From the NCBI RefSeq assembly GCF_900591205.1, contig NZ_UUPU01000094.1, forward strand, positions 1 to 64,000: DNA of 64,000 nucleotides, read 5' to 3'. The notes beneath the pieces are model-generated. The model was not told the DNA's origin. It saw only the letters and a list, made by a program, of their open reading frames with translations, and did not search any database. Origin of the DNA: Pseudomonas viridiflava (lineage in GTDB: Bacteria; Pseudomonadota; Gammaproteobacteria; Pseudomonadales; Pseudomonadaceae). Positions 8,115-16,556 of the stretch are shown piece by piece (position 1 is the first letter of the stretch; each line of letters starts with the position of its first letter). The position numbers were made by a program, and so were the translations under genes.

Positions 8115-9296
8115 ATGCAAAAACAAATCGGCGCACCAAAGCAGAAGCTCAGCTTCAGCGATCCCAAAGTGCGTGCGTGGCTCTTCCAGATCATCACGAT
8201 TGTGGCGGTGGTCTCGCTGGGCTGGTACCTCTTCAACAATACCCAGACCAACCTTCAACACCGGGGCATTACCTCGGGTTTCGACTTTCTTGAACGCAGT
8301 GCCGGCTTCGGCATCGCGCAGCACCTGATCGACTACACCGAATCGGACAGCTATGCCCGGGTGTTTGTGATCGGCTTGCTCAACACCCTGCTGGTGACTG
8401 TTATCGGCGTGATCCTGGCGACGTTGCTCGGGTTCATCATCGGCGTGGCACGCTTGTCGCCGAACTGGATGATCAACAAGCTGGCGACCGTGTATGTGGA
8501 AGTGTTCCGCAACATTCCGCCGCTGCTGCAGATCCTGTTCTGGTATTTCGCGGTGTTCCTGACGATGCCCGGGCCGCGTAACAGCCATAACTTCGGCGAT
8601 ACCTTCTTTGTCAGCAGTCGTGGCCTGAACATGCCGGCAGCGCTGGCCGCTGACGGTTTCTGGCCATTTGTGGTCAGCGTCGTCGTCGCCATCGTGGCAA
8701 TCGTGCTGATGGCCCGTTGGGCCAACAAACGCTTTGAAGCCACCGGTGTTCCGTTCCATAAGTTCTGGGCGGGCCTGGCGCTGTTCATTGTGATCCCGGC
8801 GTTGTGCGCCTTGATCTTTGGCGCGCCGCTGCACTGGGAAATGCCCAAACTGCAAGGCTTCAACTTTGTCGGCGGCTGGGTACTGATCCCTGAACTGCTG
8901 GCACTGACCCTGGCGCTTACCGTCTACACGGCCGCGTTTATCGCCGAGATCGTGCGTTCGGGCATCAAGTCCGTCAGTCACGGCCAGACCGAAGCCGCAC
9001 GCTCCCTGGGCCTGCGCCCTGGGCCGACGCTGCGCAAGGTCATCATTCCGCAGGCCCTGCGGGTGATCATTCCGCCGTTGACCAGCCAATACCTGAACCT
9101 GGCGAAAAACTCGTCGTTGGCCGCCGGTATCGGTTACCCGGAAATGGTTTCGCTGTTTGCCGGCACGGTGCTCAACCAGACCGGCCAGGCCATCGAAGTC
9201 ATTGCCATCACCATGAGCGTGTACCTGGCGATCAGCATCAGCATTTCCCTGCTGATGAACTGGTACAACAAGCGCATTGCGCTGATCGAGCGGTGA
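8115..9296 (+). CDS. aapQ: General L-amino acid ABC transporter permease AapQ
   Basis: This 393-aa inner-membrane permease forms a heterodimer with AapM in the polar amino acid uptake family. It has many hydrophobic segments and a long insertion between the first and later membrane spans, as is usual for AapQ. The cytoplasmic EAA loop that docks on the ATPase is visible in EAARSLGLRPGPTLRKVII followed by PQALRVIIPP. It lies ten bases before aapM. Confidence 0.94.
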   Translation: MQKQIGAPKQKLSFSDPKVRAWLFQIITIVAVVSLGWYLFNNTQTNLQHRGITSGFDFLERSAGFGIAQHLIDYTESDSYARVFVIGLLNTLLVTVIGVILATLLGFIIGVARLSPNWMINKLATVYVEVFRNIPPLLQILFWYFAVFLTMPGPRNSHNFGDTFFVSSRGLNMPAALAADGFWPFVVSVVVAIVAIVLMARWANKRFEATGVPFHKFWAGLALFIVIPALCALIFGAPLHWEMPKLQGFNFVGGWVLIPELLALTLALTVYTAAFIAEIVRSGIKSVSHGQTEAARSLGLRPGPTLRKVIIPQALRVIIPPLTSQYLNLAKNSSLAAGIGYPEMVSLFAGTVLNQTGQAIEVIAITMSVYLAISISISLLMNWYNKRIALIER

Positions 9297-9306
9297 GGAA
9301 ACGCCC

Positions 9307-10404
9307 ATGAGTTCTCATACTTTTAAACCCGACATGCCGCCACCGAACAAAGTGTTCGGGCCGATGGCATGGATGCGTGCCAACCTGTTTTCCAGTTGGC
9401 TCAACACCCTGCTGACGTTGCTGGCGTTCTACCTGGTCTACCTGGTGGTGCCGCCGATCCTGCATTGGGCCATCCTCGATGCGAACTGGGTCGGCACGAC
9501 TCGCGCCGATTGCACCAAAGAGGGCGCCTGCTGGGTGTTTATCCAACAGCGCTTCGGGCAGTTCATGTACGGCTACTACCCCGGCGACCTGCGCTGGCGC
9601 GTGGACCTGACCGTGTGGCTGGCCATCGTCGGCGTGGCGCCGTTGTTCATCTCGCGTTTCCAGCGCAAGGCGATCTACGGCCTGAGCTTCCTGGTGCTGT
9701 ACCCGATCATCGCCTTCTTCCTGCTGCACGGTGGGATCTTCGGCCTGACCAACGTGGCGACCAGCCAATGGGGCGGCCTGATGCTGACCCTGGTGATCGC
9801 CACCGTCGGCATCGCCGGCGCCTTGCCGCTGGGCATCCTGCTGGCGTTGGGGCGGCGTTCGAACATGCCGGCGATTCGAGTGGTCTGCGTGACCTTCATC
9901 GAGTTCTGGCGCGGTGTGCCGTTGATTACGGTGCTGTTCATGTCTTCGGTGATGCTGCCGTTGTTCCTGCCCGAAGGCATGGGCATCGACAAGCTGCTGC
10001 GGGCATTGATCGGTGTGATCCTGTTCCAGTCGGCCTACGTGGCGGAAGTGGTGCGCGGTGGCTTGCAGGCGATTCCCAAAGGTCAGTACGAAGCGGCCGC
10101 GGCGATGGGCCTGGGTTACTGGCGCAGCATGGGCCTGGTGATTCTGCCGCAAGCTCTGAAGCTGGTGATCCCGGGCATCGTCAACACGTTTATTGCGCTG
10201 TTCAAGGACACCAGCCTGGTGATCATCATTGGTTTGTTCGACCTGCTCAACAGCGTCAAGCAAGCCGCCGCCGACCCTAAATGGCTGGGCATGGCCACCG
10301 AAGGCTACGTGTTCGCCGCCCTGGTGTTCTGGATTTTCTGTTTTGGTATGTCGCGCTATTCCATTCATTTGGAACGCAAGCTCGACACAGGCCACAAGCG
10401 TTAG
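9307..10404 (+). CDS. aapM: General L-amino acid ABC transporter permease AapM
   Basis: This is the second permease of the Aap importer, 365 aa with multiple membrane spans. Its EAA loop reads EAAAAMGLGYWRSMG followed by LVILPQALKLVIPG. The N-terminal half includes a first hydrophobic segment near residues 37-58 and a hydrophilic periplasmic stretch, as in BztC/AapM proteins. It lies between aapQ and aapP with very short gaps. Confidence 0.94.
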   Translation: MSSHTFKPDMPPPNKVFGPMAWMRANLFSSWLNTLLTLLAFYLVYLVVPPILHWAILDANWVGTTRADCTKEGACWVFIQQRFGQFMYGYYPGDLRWRVDLTVWLAIVGVAPLFISRFQRKAIYGLSFLVLYPIIAFFLLHGGIFGLTNVATSQWGGLMLTLVIATVGIAGALPLGILLALGRRSNMPAIRVVCVTFIEFWRGVPLITVLFMSSVMLPLFLPEGMGIDKLLRALIGVILFQSAYVAEVVRGGLQAIPKGQYEAAAAMGLGYWRSMGLVILPQALKLVIPGIVNTFIALFKDTSLVIIIGLFDLLNSVKQAAADPKWLGMATEGYVFAALVFWIFCFGMSRYSIHLERKLDTGHKR

Positions 10405-10415
10405 GAGTTGTTGTT

Positions 10416-11180
10416 ATGAGCGAAGCGATCAAACAGCCTGTGAGCCCTGAAGGCATTATCCAGATGCAGGGCGTCAACAAGTGGTACGGCCAGTTCCACG
10501 TGTTGAAAGACATCAACCTCAACGTCAAGCAGGGCGAACGTATCGTGCTGTGCGGCCCGTCGGGTTCGGGCAAGTCCACCACCATCCGCTGCCTCAACCG
10601 TCTGGAAGAGCACCAGCAAGGCCGCATCGTGGTCGATGGTGTTGAGCTGACCAACGACCTCAAGCAGATCGAAGCGATCCGCCGTGAAGTCGGCATGGTG
10701 TTCCAGCACTTCAACCTGTTCCCGCACCTGACCATCCTGCAGAACTGCACGCTGGCGCCGATGTGGGTACGCAAGATGCCCAAGCGCAAGGCCGAAGAAA
10801 TCGCCATGCATTATCTTGAGCGCGTGCGTATTCCGGAGCAGGCCCACAAGTTCCCGGGGCAACTGTCCGGCGGCCAGCAACAGCGCGTGGCGATTGCCCG
10901 TGCGCTGTGCATGAAGCCGAAAATCATGCTGTTCGACGAGCCGACCTCGGCGCTTGACCCGGAAATGGTCAAGGAGGTACTCGACACCATGATCGGCCTG
11001 GCCGAAGACGGTATGACCATGTTGTGCGTGACCCACGAAATGGGCTTTGCGCGCACCGTGGCCAACCGTGTGATCTTCATGGACAAGGGCGAAATCGTGG
11101 AGCAGGCGGCGCCGAATGACTTCTTCGACAACCCGCAGAATGATCGGACCAAGTTGTTCTTGAGCCAGATTCTGCATTGA
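10416..11180 (+). CDS. aapP: General L-amino acid ABC transporter ATPase AapP
   Basis: This 254-aa ATPase powers the AapQM permease. Walker A is GPSGSGKST, the signature is LSGGQQQR, Walker B is MLFDEPTSALDP and the switch histidine is in CVTHEMGFA. I chose the ATG at 10416, which follows TTAGGAG, over an in-frame start at 10281 that lies inside aapM. It ends the operon and is followed by a strong terminator. Confidence 0.96.
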   Translation: MSEAIKQPVSPEGIIQMQGVNKWYGQFHVLKDINLNVKQGERIVLCGPSGSGKSTTIRCLNRLEEHQQGRIVVDGVELTNDLKQIEAIRREVGMVFQHFNLFPHLTILQNCTLAPMWVRKMPKRKAEEIAMHYLERVRIPEQAHKFPGQLSGGQQQRVAIARALCMKPKIMLFDEPTSALDPEMVKEVLDTMIGLAEDGMTMLCVTHEMGFARTVANRVIFMDKGEIVEQAAPNDFFDNPQNDRTKLFLSQILH

Positions 11181-11195
11181 TCGACGTTTGAAACG

Positions 11196-11227
11196 ATAAA
11201 CCCGGCCTGGTGCCGGGTTTATTTTTG
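11196..11227 (+). terminator. Rho-independent terminator of aapJQMP
   Basis: The arms ATAAACCCGGC and GCCGGGTTTAT flank a 5-base loop and are followed by TTTT. Confidence 0.9.
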
Positions 11228-11232
11228 CCTGT

Positions 11233-11721
11233 CTACGAGGCTTTCAGGGCTTCTTGCGTTTCGTTGTGGGTGGTGTAGGTGAAGGCGTTGCGCAGGTCTG
11301 CACCTTCGGCCAGCTCTTTGGCGTCGGTGAGCAAGTGGGGGTAACGATCCAGTAGACGCAGCAACACCATCAACGGTTTGGGCGGCGTTATTTCGCCGCG
11401 TTCGTAGCGTGAGAATGCGTTGTGCCCGCCACCGGAGAGCAATTGCACGGTTTCTTTTTGCGTGAGGTGCAGCTTGCGGCGGATACGCTTCAGTTCCGCA
11501 CCCATCATCCCTCGGGCGGCGTGGAGCAGATCATCACTCGCCTTGGCATGGCGCTCGCAGCTGTCGGGGTCATACATGGCGTCCTCGCACACCTGGCATT
11601 CCCATCCCGAAAGATCATCAATACGCCGCTCCAGACCTTTTATGCCCAGGGTTTCGCTGCGGCCTTCAAAACGTGTCATGGCGTCGGGGGCGCCACAGAT
11701 ACAGCACTGTTGCGTTTTCAT
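11233..11721 (-). CDS. mqsA: MqsA-type antitoxin (zinc + Xre-like HTH)
   Basis: This is a 162-aa two-domain antitoxin. The N-terminal zinc domain has Cys pairs in QQCCICG and WECQVCE. The C-terminal HTH spans roughly residues 70-135 with LHLTQKETVQLLSGG and a SRYERGE recognition region, followed by a short tail. In MqsRA systems the N-terminal domain neutralises the mRNA interferase MqsR and the HTH represses the operon. Its ATG overlaps, by ATGA, the end of the ancestral mqsR reading frame (see the mqsR entry). Membership in the MqsA family is clear, but function alongside a truncated toxin is open. Confidence 0.88.
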   Translation of the reverse strand: MKTQQCCICGAPDAMTRFEGRSETLGIKGLERRIDDLSGWECQVCEDAMYDPDSCERHAKASDDLLHAARGMMGAELKRIRRKLHLTQKETVQLLSGGGHNAFSRYERGEITPPKPLMVLLRLLDRYPHLLTDAKELAEGADLRNAFTYTTHNETQEALKAS

Positions 11722-12029
11722 GGGTTCATCCCTTTGAAGGAGATCACCGGTGGGTTACTGCCGGATCAGTAAGTGACCTTGATGTAAATCTCCAGACCGT
11801 GTGAATGGATGTGGTAGACGTCATGCCAGACCCGGTGATCGGCATAAGTGGTCATCGACTTGTACAACATCCTTTGTTGCAGTTCGAAAACGACCGCTTG
11901 CATTTCAGCGAGATCAAGGTCGAGAGCCTCTGCGGTTTTCTTTGCCGCACGTGTGAAAACCTGCGCACCAAGCCGTCGCACATCCGCCTTTATTACCGCC
12001 AAATCATAATGAGGTGTGTACTTTTCCAT
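11718..12029 (-). pseudogene. mqsR: MqsR-type toxin, frame interrupted by an in-frame TGA
   Basis: MqsR toxins are mRNA interferases of about 98-105 aa. Here the open frame (12029 to 11766) stops after 87 residues at IYIKVTY, with a family-like core YKSMTTYADHRVWHDVY. Read through the single TGA at 11768-11766, the same frame continues with SGSNPPVISFKGMNP and stops in an ATGA overlap with mqsA. That continuation resembles the usual C-terminal VISFK strand and restores the coupled gene layout, so the TGA looks like a nonsense change (for example CGA to TGA). Lys57 and Tyr82 match conserved positions, while a usual Gln is His69. Without the last strand the toxin may be inactive or weak. A sequencing error would also explain it. 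Confidence 0.72.
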
Positions 12030-12047
12030 AAGACACCTGAGTCCAAT

Positions 12048-12068
12048 AATTACCCTATAAGGGTAATT
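12048..12068. promoter_or_regulatory. Palindromic operator candidate of mqsRA
   Basis: A perfect palindrome, AATTACCCT-ATA-AGGGTAATT, ends 19 bases before the mqsR start. It has the layout of MqsA operators (inverted ACCT/AGGT-like half-sites), suggesting autorepression by MqsA. Confidence 0.65.
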
Positions 12069-12188
12069 TTACCAATCGAAAATTCAGTTCCTTTGCCTGC
12101 CTAAGAACCCTAGTGCCTTGCCCTTGTAGGCAACTCCGAATAGCCTGTGGGAAAATTCATCCTATGATTGGACGAAAGTGGAAAACCC

Positions 12189-12848
12189 ATGACAGACATC
12201 GCCCCCCTGATCAAACGCTCTCTGGTCGATCAGGCCCTGGAGCAACTGCGCTGGCGAATTACCGAAGGCAAATGGGCCGTTGGTGAGCGCCTGCCCACCG
12301 AGCCCGAGCTGTGCGCCGAGCTGGGCATCAGCCGCAATACCGTGCGCGAGGCCATGCGGGTGTTGGCATTCTCGGGCTTGATCGAAATCCGCCAGGGCGA
12401 CGGCAGTTACCTGCGCTCAATGACCGACCCGCTGGGCGCGATGCGGGCGTTGTCGCATTGCACCCTGGAGCAGGCGCAGGAGACGCGGCGGATTCTGGAA
12501 GTGGAGGCCATCGGCCTGGCAGCGTTGCGCCGTACCGAGGAAGACCTCAAAGGTTTGCACGAAGCCCTCAAGGCCAGCGCCGAGCTGTACCACGGTGACC
12601 TGGAGGCTTACATCAGCGCCGACCTGGTGTTCCACAAACGCTTGGTGGACGCCGCACGTAATCCGGCATTGAGTGAGCTGTATCAGTATTTCTCGTCCAT
12701 CGTCGCCGCCCAGCTGCGCCAGACCCTGAACCTCTCACCGCGTCGCCAGGCCGTGTTCGACCTGCATGTCGCCCTGCTCGACGCCGTGGAACACCAGGAC
12801 CCGGAACGCGCCAAATCCCTTTGCCGGCAGCTGATCAATGAACCTTGA
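12189..12848 (+). CDS. GntR family regulator, FadR subfamily
   Basis: This 219-aa regulator has an N-terminal winged helix (ERLPTEPELCAELGISRNTV followed by REAMRVLAFSGL) and a helical FCD/FadR-type effector domain with acidic and histidine metal-ligand positions around DLVFHKRLVDAA. The ATG at 12189 gives MTDIAPLIKRS. A TTG at 12168 is possible but less likely. The stop overlaps the start of the following MFS gene by 11 bases, so it probably regulates that transporter in response to its substrate, which is not known. Confidence 0.87.
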   Translation: MTDIAPLIKRSLVDQALEQLRWRITEGKWAVGERLPTEPELCAELGISRNTVREAMRVLAFSGLIEIRQGDGSYLRSMTDPLGAMRALSHCTLEQAQETRRILEVEAIGLAALRRTEEDLKGLHEALKASAELYHGDLEAYISADLVFHKRLVDAARNPALSELYQYFSSIVAAQLRQTLNLSPRRQAVFDLHVALLDAVEHQDPERAKSLCRQLINEP

Positions 12849-14103
12849 AGCCAAACGCACGACCGAACTCGAAGAACTGTTGATCGACGCCGAAGCCGAT
12901 GACGACGTGGTGCAACACAGCCAACCGGTGGTGCACCGCCCCTGGCTGTTGCTGTTGGGCCTGATCCTGGTGGCGTTGAACCTGCGCCCGGCGCTGTCGA
13001 GCATGTCGCCGTTGCTGGCCGACGTTTCCAGCAGCCTGGGCTTGTCGGCGGCCAAGGCCGGTTTGCTGACCACATTACCGGTGTTGTGCCTGGGCCTGTT
13101 CGCCCCTACGGCACCGATCCTCGCTCGACGTTTCGGCGCCGAGCGGGTGGTGCTGGGGATTCTGCTGACCCTGGCTGCCGGCATCATCCTGCGCAGTTCT
13201 TTTGGCGAAGTGGGGCTGTTCGCCGGCAGCCTGATCGCCGGCGCGAGTATCGGCATCATCGGCGTATTGCTGCCGGGCATCGTCAAGCGCGACTTCGCCA
13301 GACAGGCGGGCGCCATGACCGGTGTTTACACCATGGCCCTGTGCCTGGGCGCAGCGCTGGCGGCGGGGGCCACGGTGCCGTTGAGTCATTACTTCGGCGA
13401 CAGCTGGGCCATCGGCCTGGGCTTCTGGATCCTGCCGGCCCTGGTCGCCGCGCTGTTCTGGTTACCGCAAATCGGCCAGAAGCACGGTGCACACCAAGTG
13501 GCCTATCGGGTGAAGGGCTTGTTGCGTGACCCGTTGGCCTGGCAGGTCACCTTGTACATGGGCTTGCAATCGTCCCTGGCGTATATCGTGTTCGGCTGGC
13601 TGCCATCAATCCTGATCGGGCGTGGCCTGAATGCCACCGAAGCCGGGTTGGCGCTGTCGGGCTCGATCATCGTGCAGTTGTTCAGTTCGTTGGCCGCGCC
13701 GTGGCTGGCCACCCGTGGCCAAGACCAGCGCCTGGCGATTGTGGTGGTGATGTTGCTGACCCTCGGCGGCCTGTTCGGTTGCCTGTACGCGCCGCTGGAG
13801 GGTTTGTGGGGTTGGGCCATTTTGTTGGGGCTTGGCCAGGGCGGCACGTTCAGCCTGGCGTTGACCTTGATCGTGCTGCGCTCGCGCGACGCCCATGTGG
13901 CGGCCAACCTGTCGAGCATGGCCCAGGGCATCGGCTACACCCTGGCGTCGATGGGCCCGTTCGCGGTCGGCCTGGTGCATGACTGGACTGGCGGCTGGAG
14001 CGCAATCGGCTGGATCTTCGCGGTGATCGGCCTGGGCGCGATCATCGCGGGGTTGGGCGCGGGGCGCGCGCTGTATGTGGACGTCAGCAGTGAAAAGGTC
14101 TAA
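12838..14103 (+). CDS. MFS transporter, CynX/NimT family
   Basis: This 421-aa inner-membrane transporter has about twelve hydrophobic segments. Landmarks are LNLRPALSSMSPLL in the first span and a GLFAPTAPILARRFG loop, both typical of the CynX/NimT (YeaN) family, whose members move cyanate or 2-nitroimidazole. A hydrophilic N-terminal tail of about 35 residues precedes the first span. It overlaps the upstream GntR gene by 11 bases and is likely co-transcribed with it. The substrate is unknown. Confidence 0.87.
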   Translation: MNLEAKRTTELEELLIDAEADDDVVQHSQPVVHRPWLLLLGLILVALNLRPALSSMSPLLADVSSSLGLSAAKAGLLTTLPVLCLGLFAPTAPILARRFGAERVVLGILLTLAAGIILRSSFGEVGLFAGSLIAGASIGIIGVLLPGIVKRDFARQAGAMTGVYTMALCLGAALAAGATVPLSHYFGDSWAIGLGFWILPALVAALFWLPQIGQKHGAHQVAYRVKGLLRDPLAWQVTLYMGLQSSLAYIVFGWLPSILIGRGLNATEAGLALSGSIIVQLFSSLAAPWLATRGQDQRLAIVVVMLLTLGGLFGCLYAPLEGLWGWAILLGLGQGGTFSLALTLIVLRSRDAHVAANLSSMAQGIGYTLASMGPFAVGLVHDWTGGWSAIGWIFAVIGLGAIIAGLGAGRALYVDVSSEKV

Positions 14104-14105
14104 CG

Positions 14106-14729
14106 CTACAAGTACCTCATTGTCAGGGTCATGGAGCCGTCAATAGGCACCTCTTGGGTCAATGGCAGCGTATTGGCCGGGGCGATGGTGGGCGCGATGC
14201 TCAGGTCTGCGATCACCTGTTGGATCGGTGTCGGAGTCAGTATTGTCGAGGCGGCGGCGAACGACGTGAGGAACATATAGGACAGCAAGTCCGTCGGGCC
14301 CCAGATCTCGGACGTGTCCGAACCGATCGGATACACGCGTGTGCCATTGTCCAGAATCGACTCAAGTCTCAGCACCATATGACCGAGCTTTTTGTCACCA
14401 TTGACAAGCCCCAGACCGAAGCGGGTTGAACCCGTGGTGTAGGCGGAGCCGGCACGGTTATCTCTGGGCGCAAGGGCCAGCAAGGTGGGGGCCGCGCAGG
14501 TGATCGTCAGTTGCAGGCGATGCGTCGGCAACTGGGTGGGCTGGTCGATATTCAGGTCCTTGGCGGCAATCTTGCCCAGGTCATATACGCCGCCATTGGA
14601 CAGGTTGGGCTCGCAGGCACTGGGGGTGATCAGGCCGGTGACACTCAGGTCGACGCTGGAAGCCGCGACCGCTTGGCCCGCGCCGACCAGTATCAGGGCG
14701 GCGAGCAGGGTATTTGTAAACTTACTCAT
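14106..14729 (-). CDS. DUF1120 chaperone-usher subunit (promoter-distal)
   Basis: This 207-aa secreted subunit has a signal peptide ending in AVAAS. The mature N-terminus shows an alternating hydrophobic strand (SVDLSVTGLITP), then SACEPNLSNGG and a second Cys in LTITCAAPT, and ends with DGSMTLTMRYL. An N-terminal extension, a disulfide pair and a C-terminal strand with penultimate Tyr is the layout of chaperone-usher pilins. It is last in the nine-gene cluster. I chose the ATG at 14729 for the signal peptide. An upstream start at 14771 lies in the preceding gene. Confidence 0.82.
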   Translation of the reverse strand: MSKFTNTLLAALILVGAGQAVAASSVDLSVTGLITPSACEPNLSNGGVYDLGKIAAKDLNIDQPTQLPTHRLQLTITCAAPTLLALAPRDNRAGSAYTTGSTRFGLGLVNGDKKLGHMVLRLESILDNGTRVYPIGSDTSEIWGPTDLLSYMFLTSFAAASTILTPTPIQQVIADLSIAPTIAPANTLPLTQEVPIDGSMTLTMRYL

Positions 14730-14751
14730 GGTTAGCTCATTTATTGAAGGG

Positions 14752-15402
14752 TTATAGGTAAAGCACTTCAAGCGTGGCGGAGCCGTCGATGGGGGTGTCC
14801 ACCGTCAGGTCCAGGTTCTGCTTCGCGTTGATCACGGTTTGCAGCGTGAGGGTGCTGGTCAGGTTCCGGATGGCAGCAGGCCCGGCGGTGCTGCCCGCTA
14901 CGTCGGTGAAGCCCAGAAAACTCCTGGAACCGATGTCGATGGGGTTGGTGTTGGACATGCGCCAGGCGATGCCGCCGGAGGTTGACTCGGTGCCATAGGT
15001 CACCGGCAAGGCATCGGTCACGGTCTGTTTGGGGTCAAAGCTCAGCGAATACACGCCGAGCTTGTTGCCCGCGCGGTCCAGCCCCAGCCCGTAGTAGATT
15101 TCGCTGTTGACGTGCGCGGTGCCGTCGCGGTTGTCGGCCATGCGCAGGGCGTAACGGCTCGGGGCCTCGCAGTTGATGGTTATGTTGAGGTTGCGCACCG
15201 GCAGGCGGGTGCCGCGATCGGCGTTCAAATCCTGTTGGGAAATCTTGCCGTAGTCGATCAGCCCGTTGCTCGACAGCGCGGGGGTGCACGCAGTGGGGAC
15301 GAGCAGGCCGGTGATGGCGAGGTCGGTGCTGGACGCTGCCATGGCGCTGGTGCTGAGGACCATCAGGGGCAGTGTGGTGAGGCAAAGCTGGCGTAGATTC
15401 AT
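14752..15402 (-). CDS. DUF1120 chaperone-usher subunit
   Basis: This 216-aa secreted subunit is paralogous to its neighbours. It has a signal peptide (STSAMAAS), a strand STDLAITGLLVP, TACTPALSSNGLIDYGKIS, a second Cys in NITINCEAP and the ending DGSATLEVLYL. It is transcribed after the two-domain subunit (15-base gap) and before the last subunit (22-base gap). It is probably a minor or major structural subunit. Which subunit forms the shaft cannot be told from sequence. Confidence 0.83.
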   Translation of the reverse strand: MNLRQLCLTTLPLMVLSTSAMAASSTDLAITGLLVPTACTPALSSNGLIDYGKISQQDLNADRGTRLPVRNLNITINCEAPSRYALRMADNRDGTAHVNSEIYYGLGLDRAGNKLGVYSLSFDPKQTVTDALPVTYGTESTSGGIAWRMSNTNPIDIGSRSFLGFTDVAGSTAGPAAIRNLTSTLTLQTVINAKQNLDLTVDTPIDGSATLEVLYL

Positions 15403-15417
15403 GGCGGTACTCCTTGA

Positions 15418-16545
15418 TCAGAGGTAGATGATTTCAATCGTGCCCGAGCCATCGAGCACGACGTCTGTGCGCAGGTCCAGGCTGTTCATGGGCGACAGAA
15501 CTGCGCGTACGCTGATCTGCCCGCTCAGGTTCTGGATTGCGGTGGGGCCGGCATGGCTGCCGGGTGTTTCGGTGAAGCCCAGCAGGCTGTTGCTGCCGAT
15601 GGGAATCGGGTAGGCGCTGGAACTGCTCCAGGCCACGCCGGCGGTGGTGGAGTCGGTGCGATACACCTGCGCCAGGGCGTCGGCGCGCAGGTCAAAGGGG
15701 TCGAAATACAGGTAGTAGCGGCCGATTTTATTGCGGCTGTCATCCACCCCCAAGCCGTAGGCCGTCTCGTCGGTGCCGCCGGTGGCTGAGCCTTTGCGGT
15801 TGTCTTGCATGCGCAAGGCAAAGTGGGTCGGGCCGTCGCAGCCGATACTCAGCATCAGGTTGCGCGAGGCCAGCCCGGTTTCCTTGTCGGCGCTCAGGCT
15901 CTTGGCCCACATGCGGCCAAAATCGACAATGCCGCCGTTCGACAGGTTGGCCTCGCAGGCCGCCGGGGCAAAGCCGGCTTGCAAGGACAGCTCGCGGGCG
16001 CGGCCCGTGGCGACGGCGTCGATCAGCCCGGTGGCCTCCCAGGTCACGGCGTCGCGCACCTGTGTGGCGTCGGCTCGGGCCCAGGCGTTCACGAGCAACT
16101 GCGCGGAAAAGCTGCTGCCGGTGGTCGGCTGGCCGTCACGCAATGGCACGATGGCGTGGTCGGCGCGCCAGTCGAGCGTCTTGCCGCGTGCGGTGGGCGC
16201 CTGGCCTGGCCCGGTGATCAGGCCCAGTTCCACGGCCTGGCCGTCGAGTACCGCCTCGCTGACTTGCACGCGGTAGCTGCCACGCTCGGTAAAGCGGTAG
16301 CGCTCGGCGGTGGCCGCCAACGCTCGATAGAACACATGCAGGTCGGTGGGTGTCGGGCAGTTCAGGTTCAGGCTCAGGCGGCGTTCCCCCAGCTGGATTT
16401 CAGCGCTGGGGTTGCGTTGCACCGCGCGGTTCATCACGCCGAAATCCAGGCGCGGCTGGCTCAAGTTGAGCTGGCAGTCATCGGCTTGCGCCTGGCTCTG
16501 GGCTGCGGCGCCCAGGGCCAGGCCCAGCAGTAATAATCGCTTCAT
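15418..16545 (-). CDS. Two-domain DUF1120 subunit, candidate tip adhesin
   Basis: This 375-aa secreted protein has an extra N-terminal domain of about 170 residues (two Cys in DDCQLNL and LNCPTPTDL) joined to a C-terminal DUF1120 domain that starts near PAACEANLSNGGIVDFGRM and ends DGSGTIEIIYL. A two-domain layout with a pilin domain at the C-terminus is what tip adhesins of chaperone-usher systems look like. I prefer the ATG at 16545, eight bases after GAGGA and opening a signal peptide (MKRLLLLGLALG). The ATG at 16560 overlaps the usher stop by ATGA and is the alternative. It sits directly after the usher. Confidence 0.78.
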   Translation of the reverse strand: MKRLLLLGLALGAAAQSQAQADDCQLNLSQPRLDFGVMNRAVQRNPSAEIQLGERRLSLNLNCPTPTDLHVFYRALAATAERYRFTERGSYRVQVSEAVLDGQAVELGLITGPGQAPTARGKTLDWRADHAIVPLRDGQPTTGSSFSAQLLVNAWARADATQVRDAVTWEATGLIDAVATGRARELSLQAGFAPAACEANLSNGGIVDFGRMWAKSLSADKETGLASRNLMLSIGCDGPTHFALRMQDNRKGSATGGTDETAYGLGVDDSRNKIGRYYLYFDPFDLRADALAQVYRTDSTTAGVAWSSSSAYPIPIGSNSLLGFTETPGSHAGPTAIQNLSGQISVRAVLSPMNSLDLRTDVVLDGSGTIEIIYL

Positions 16546-16556
16546 CAGAGTGGTCC

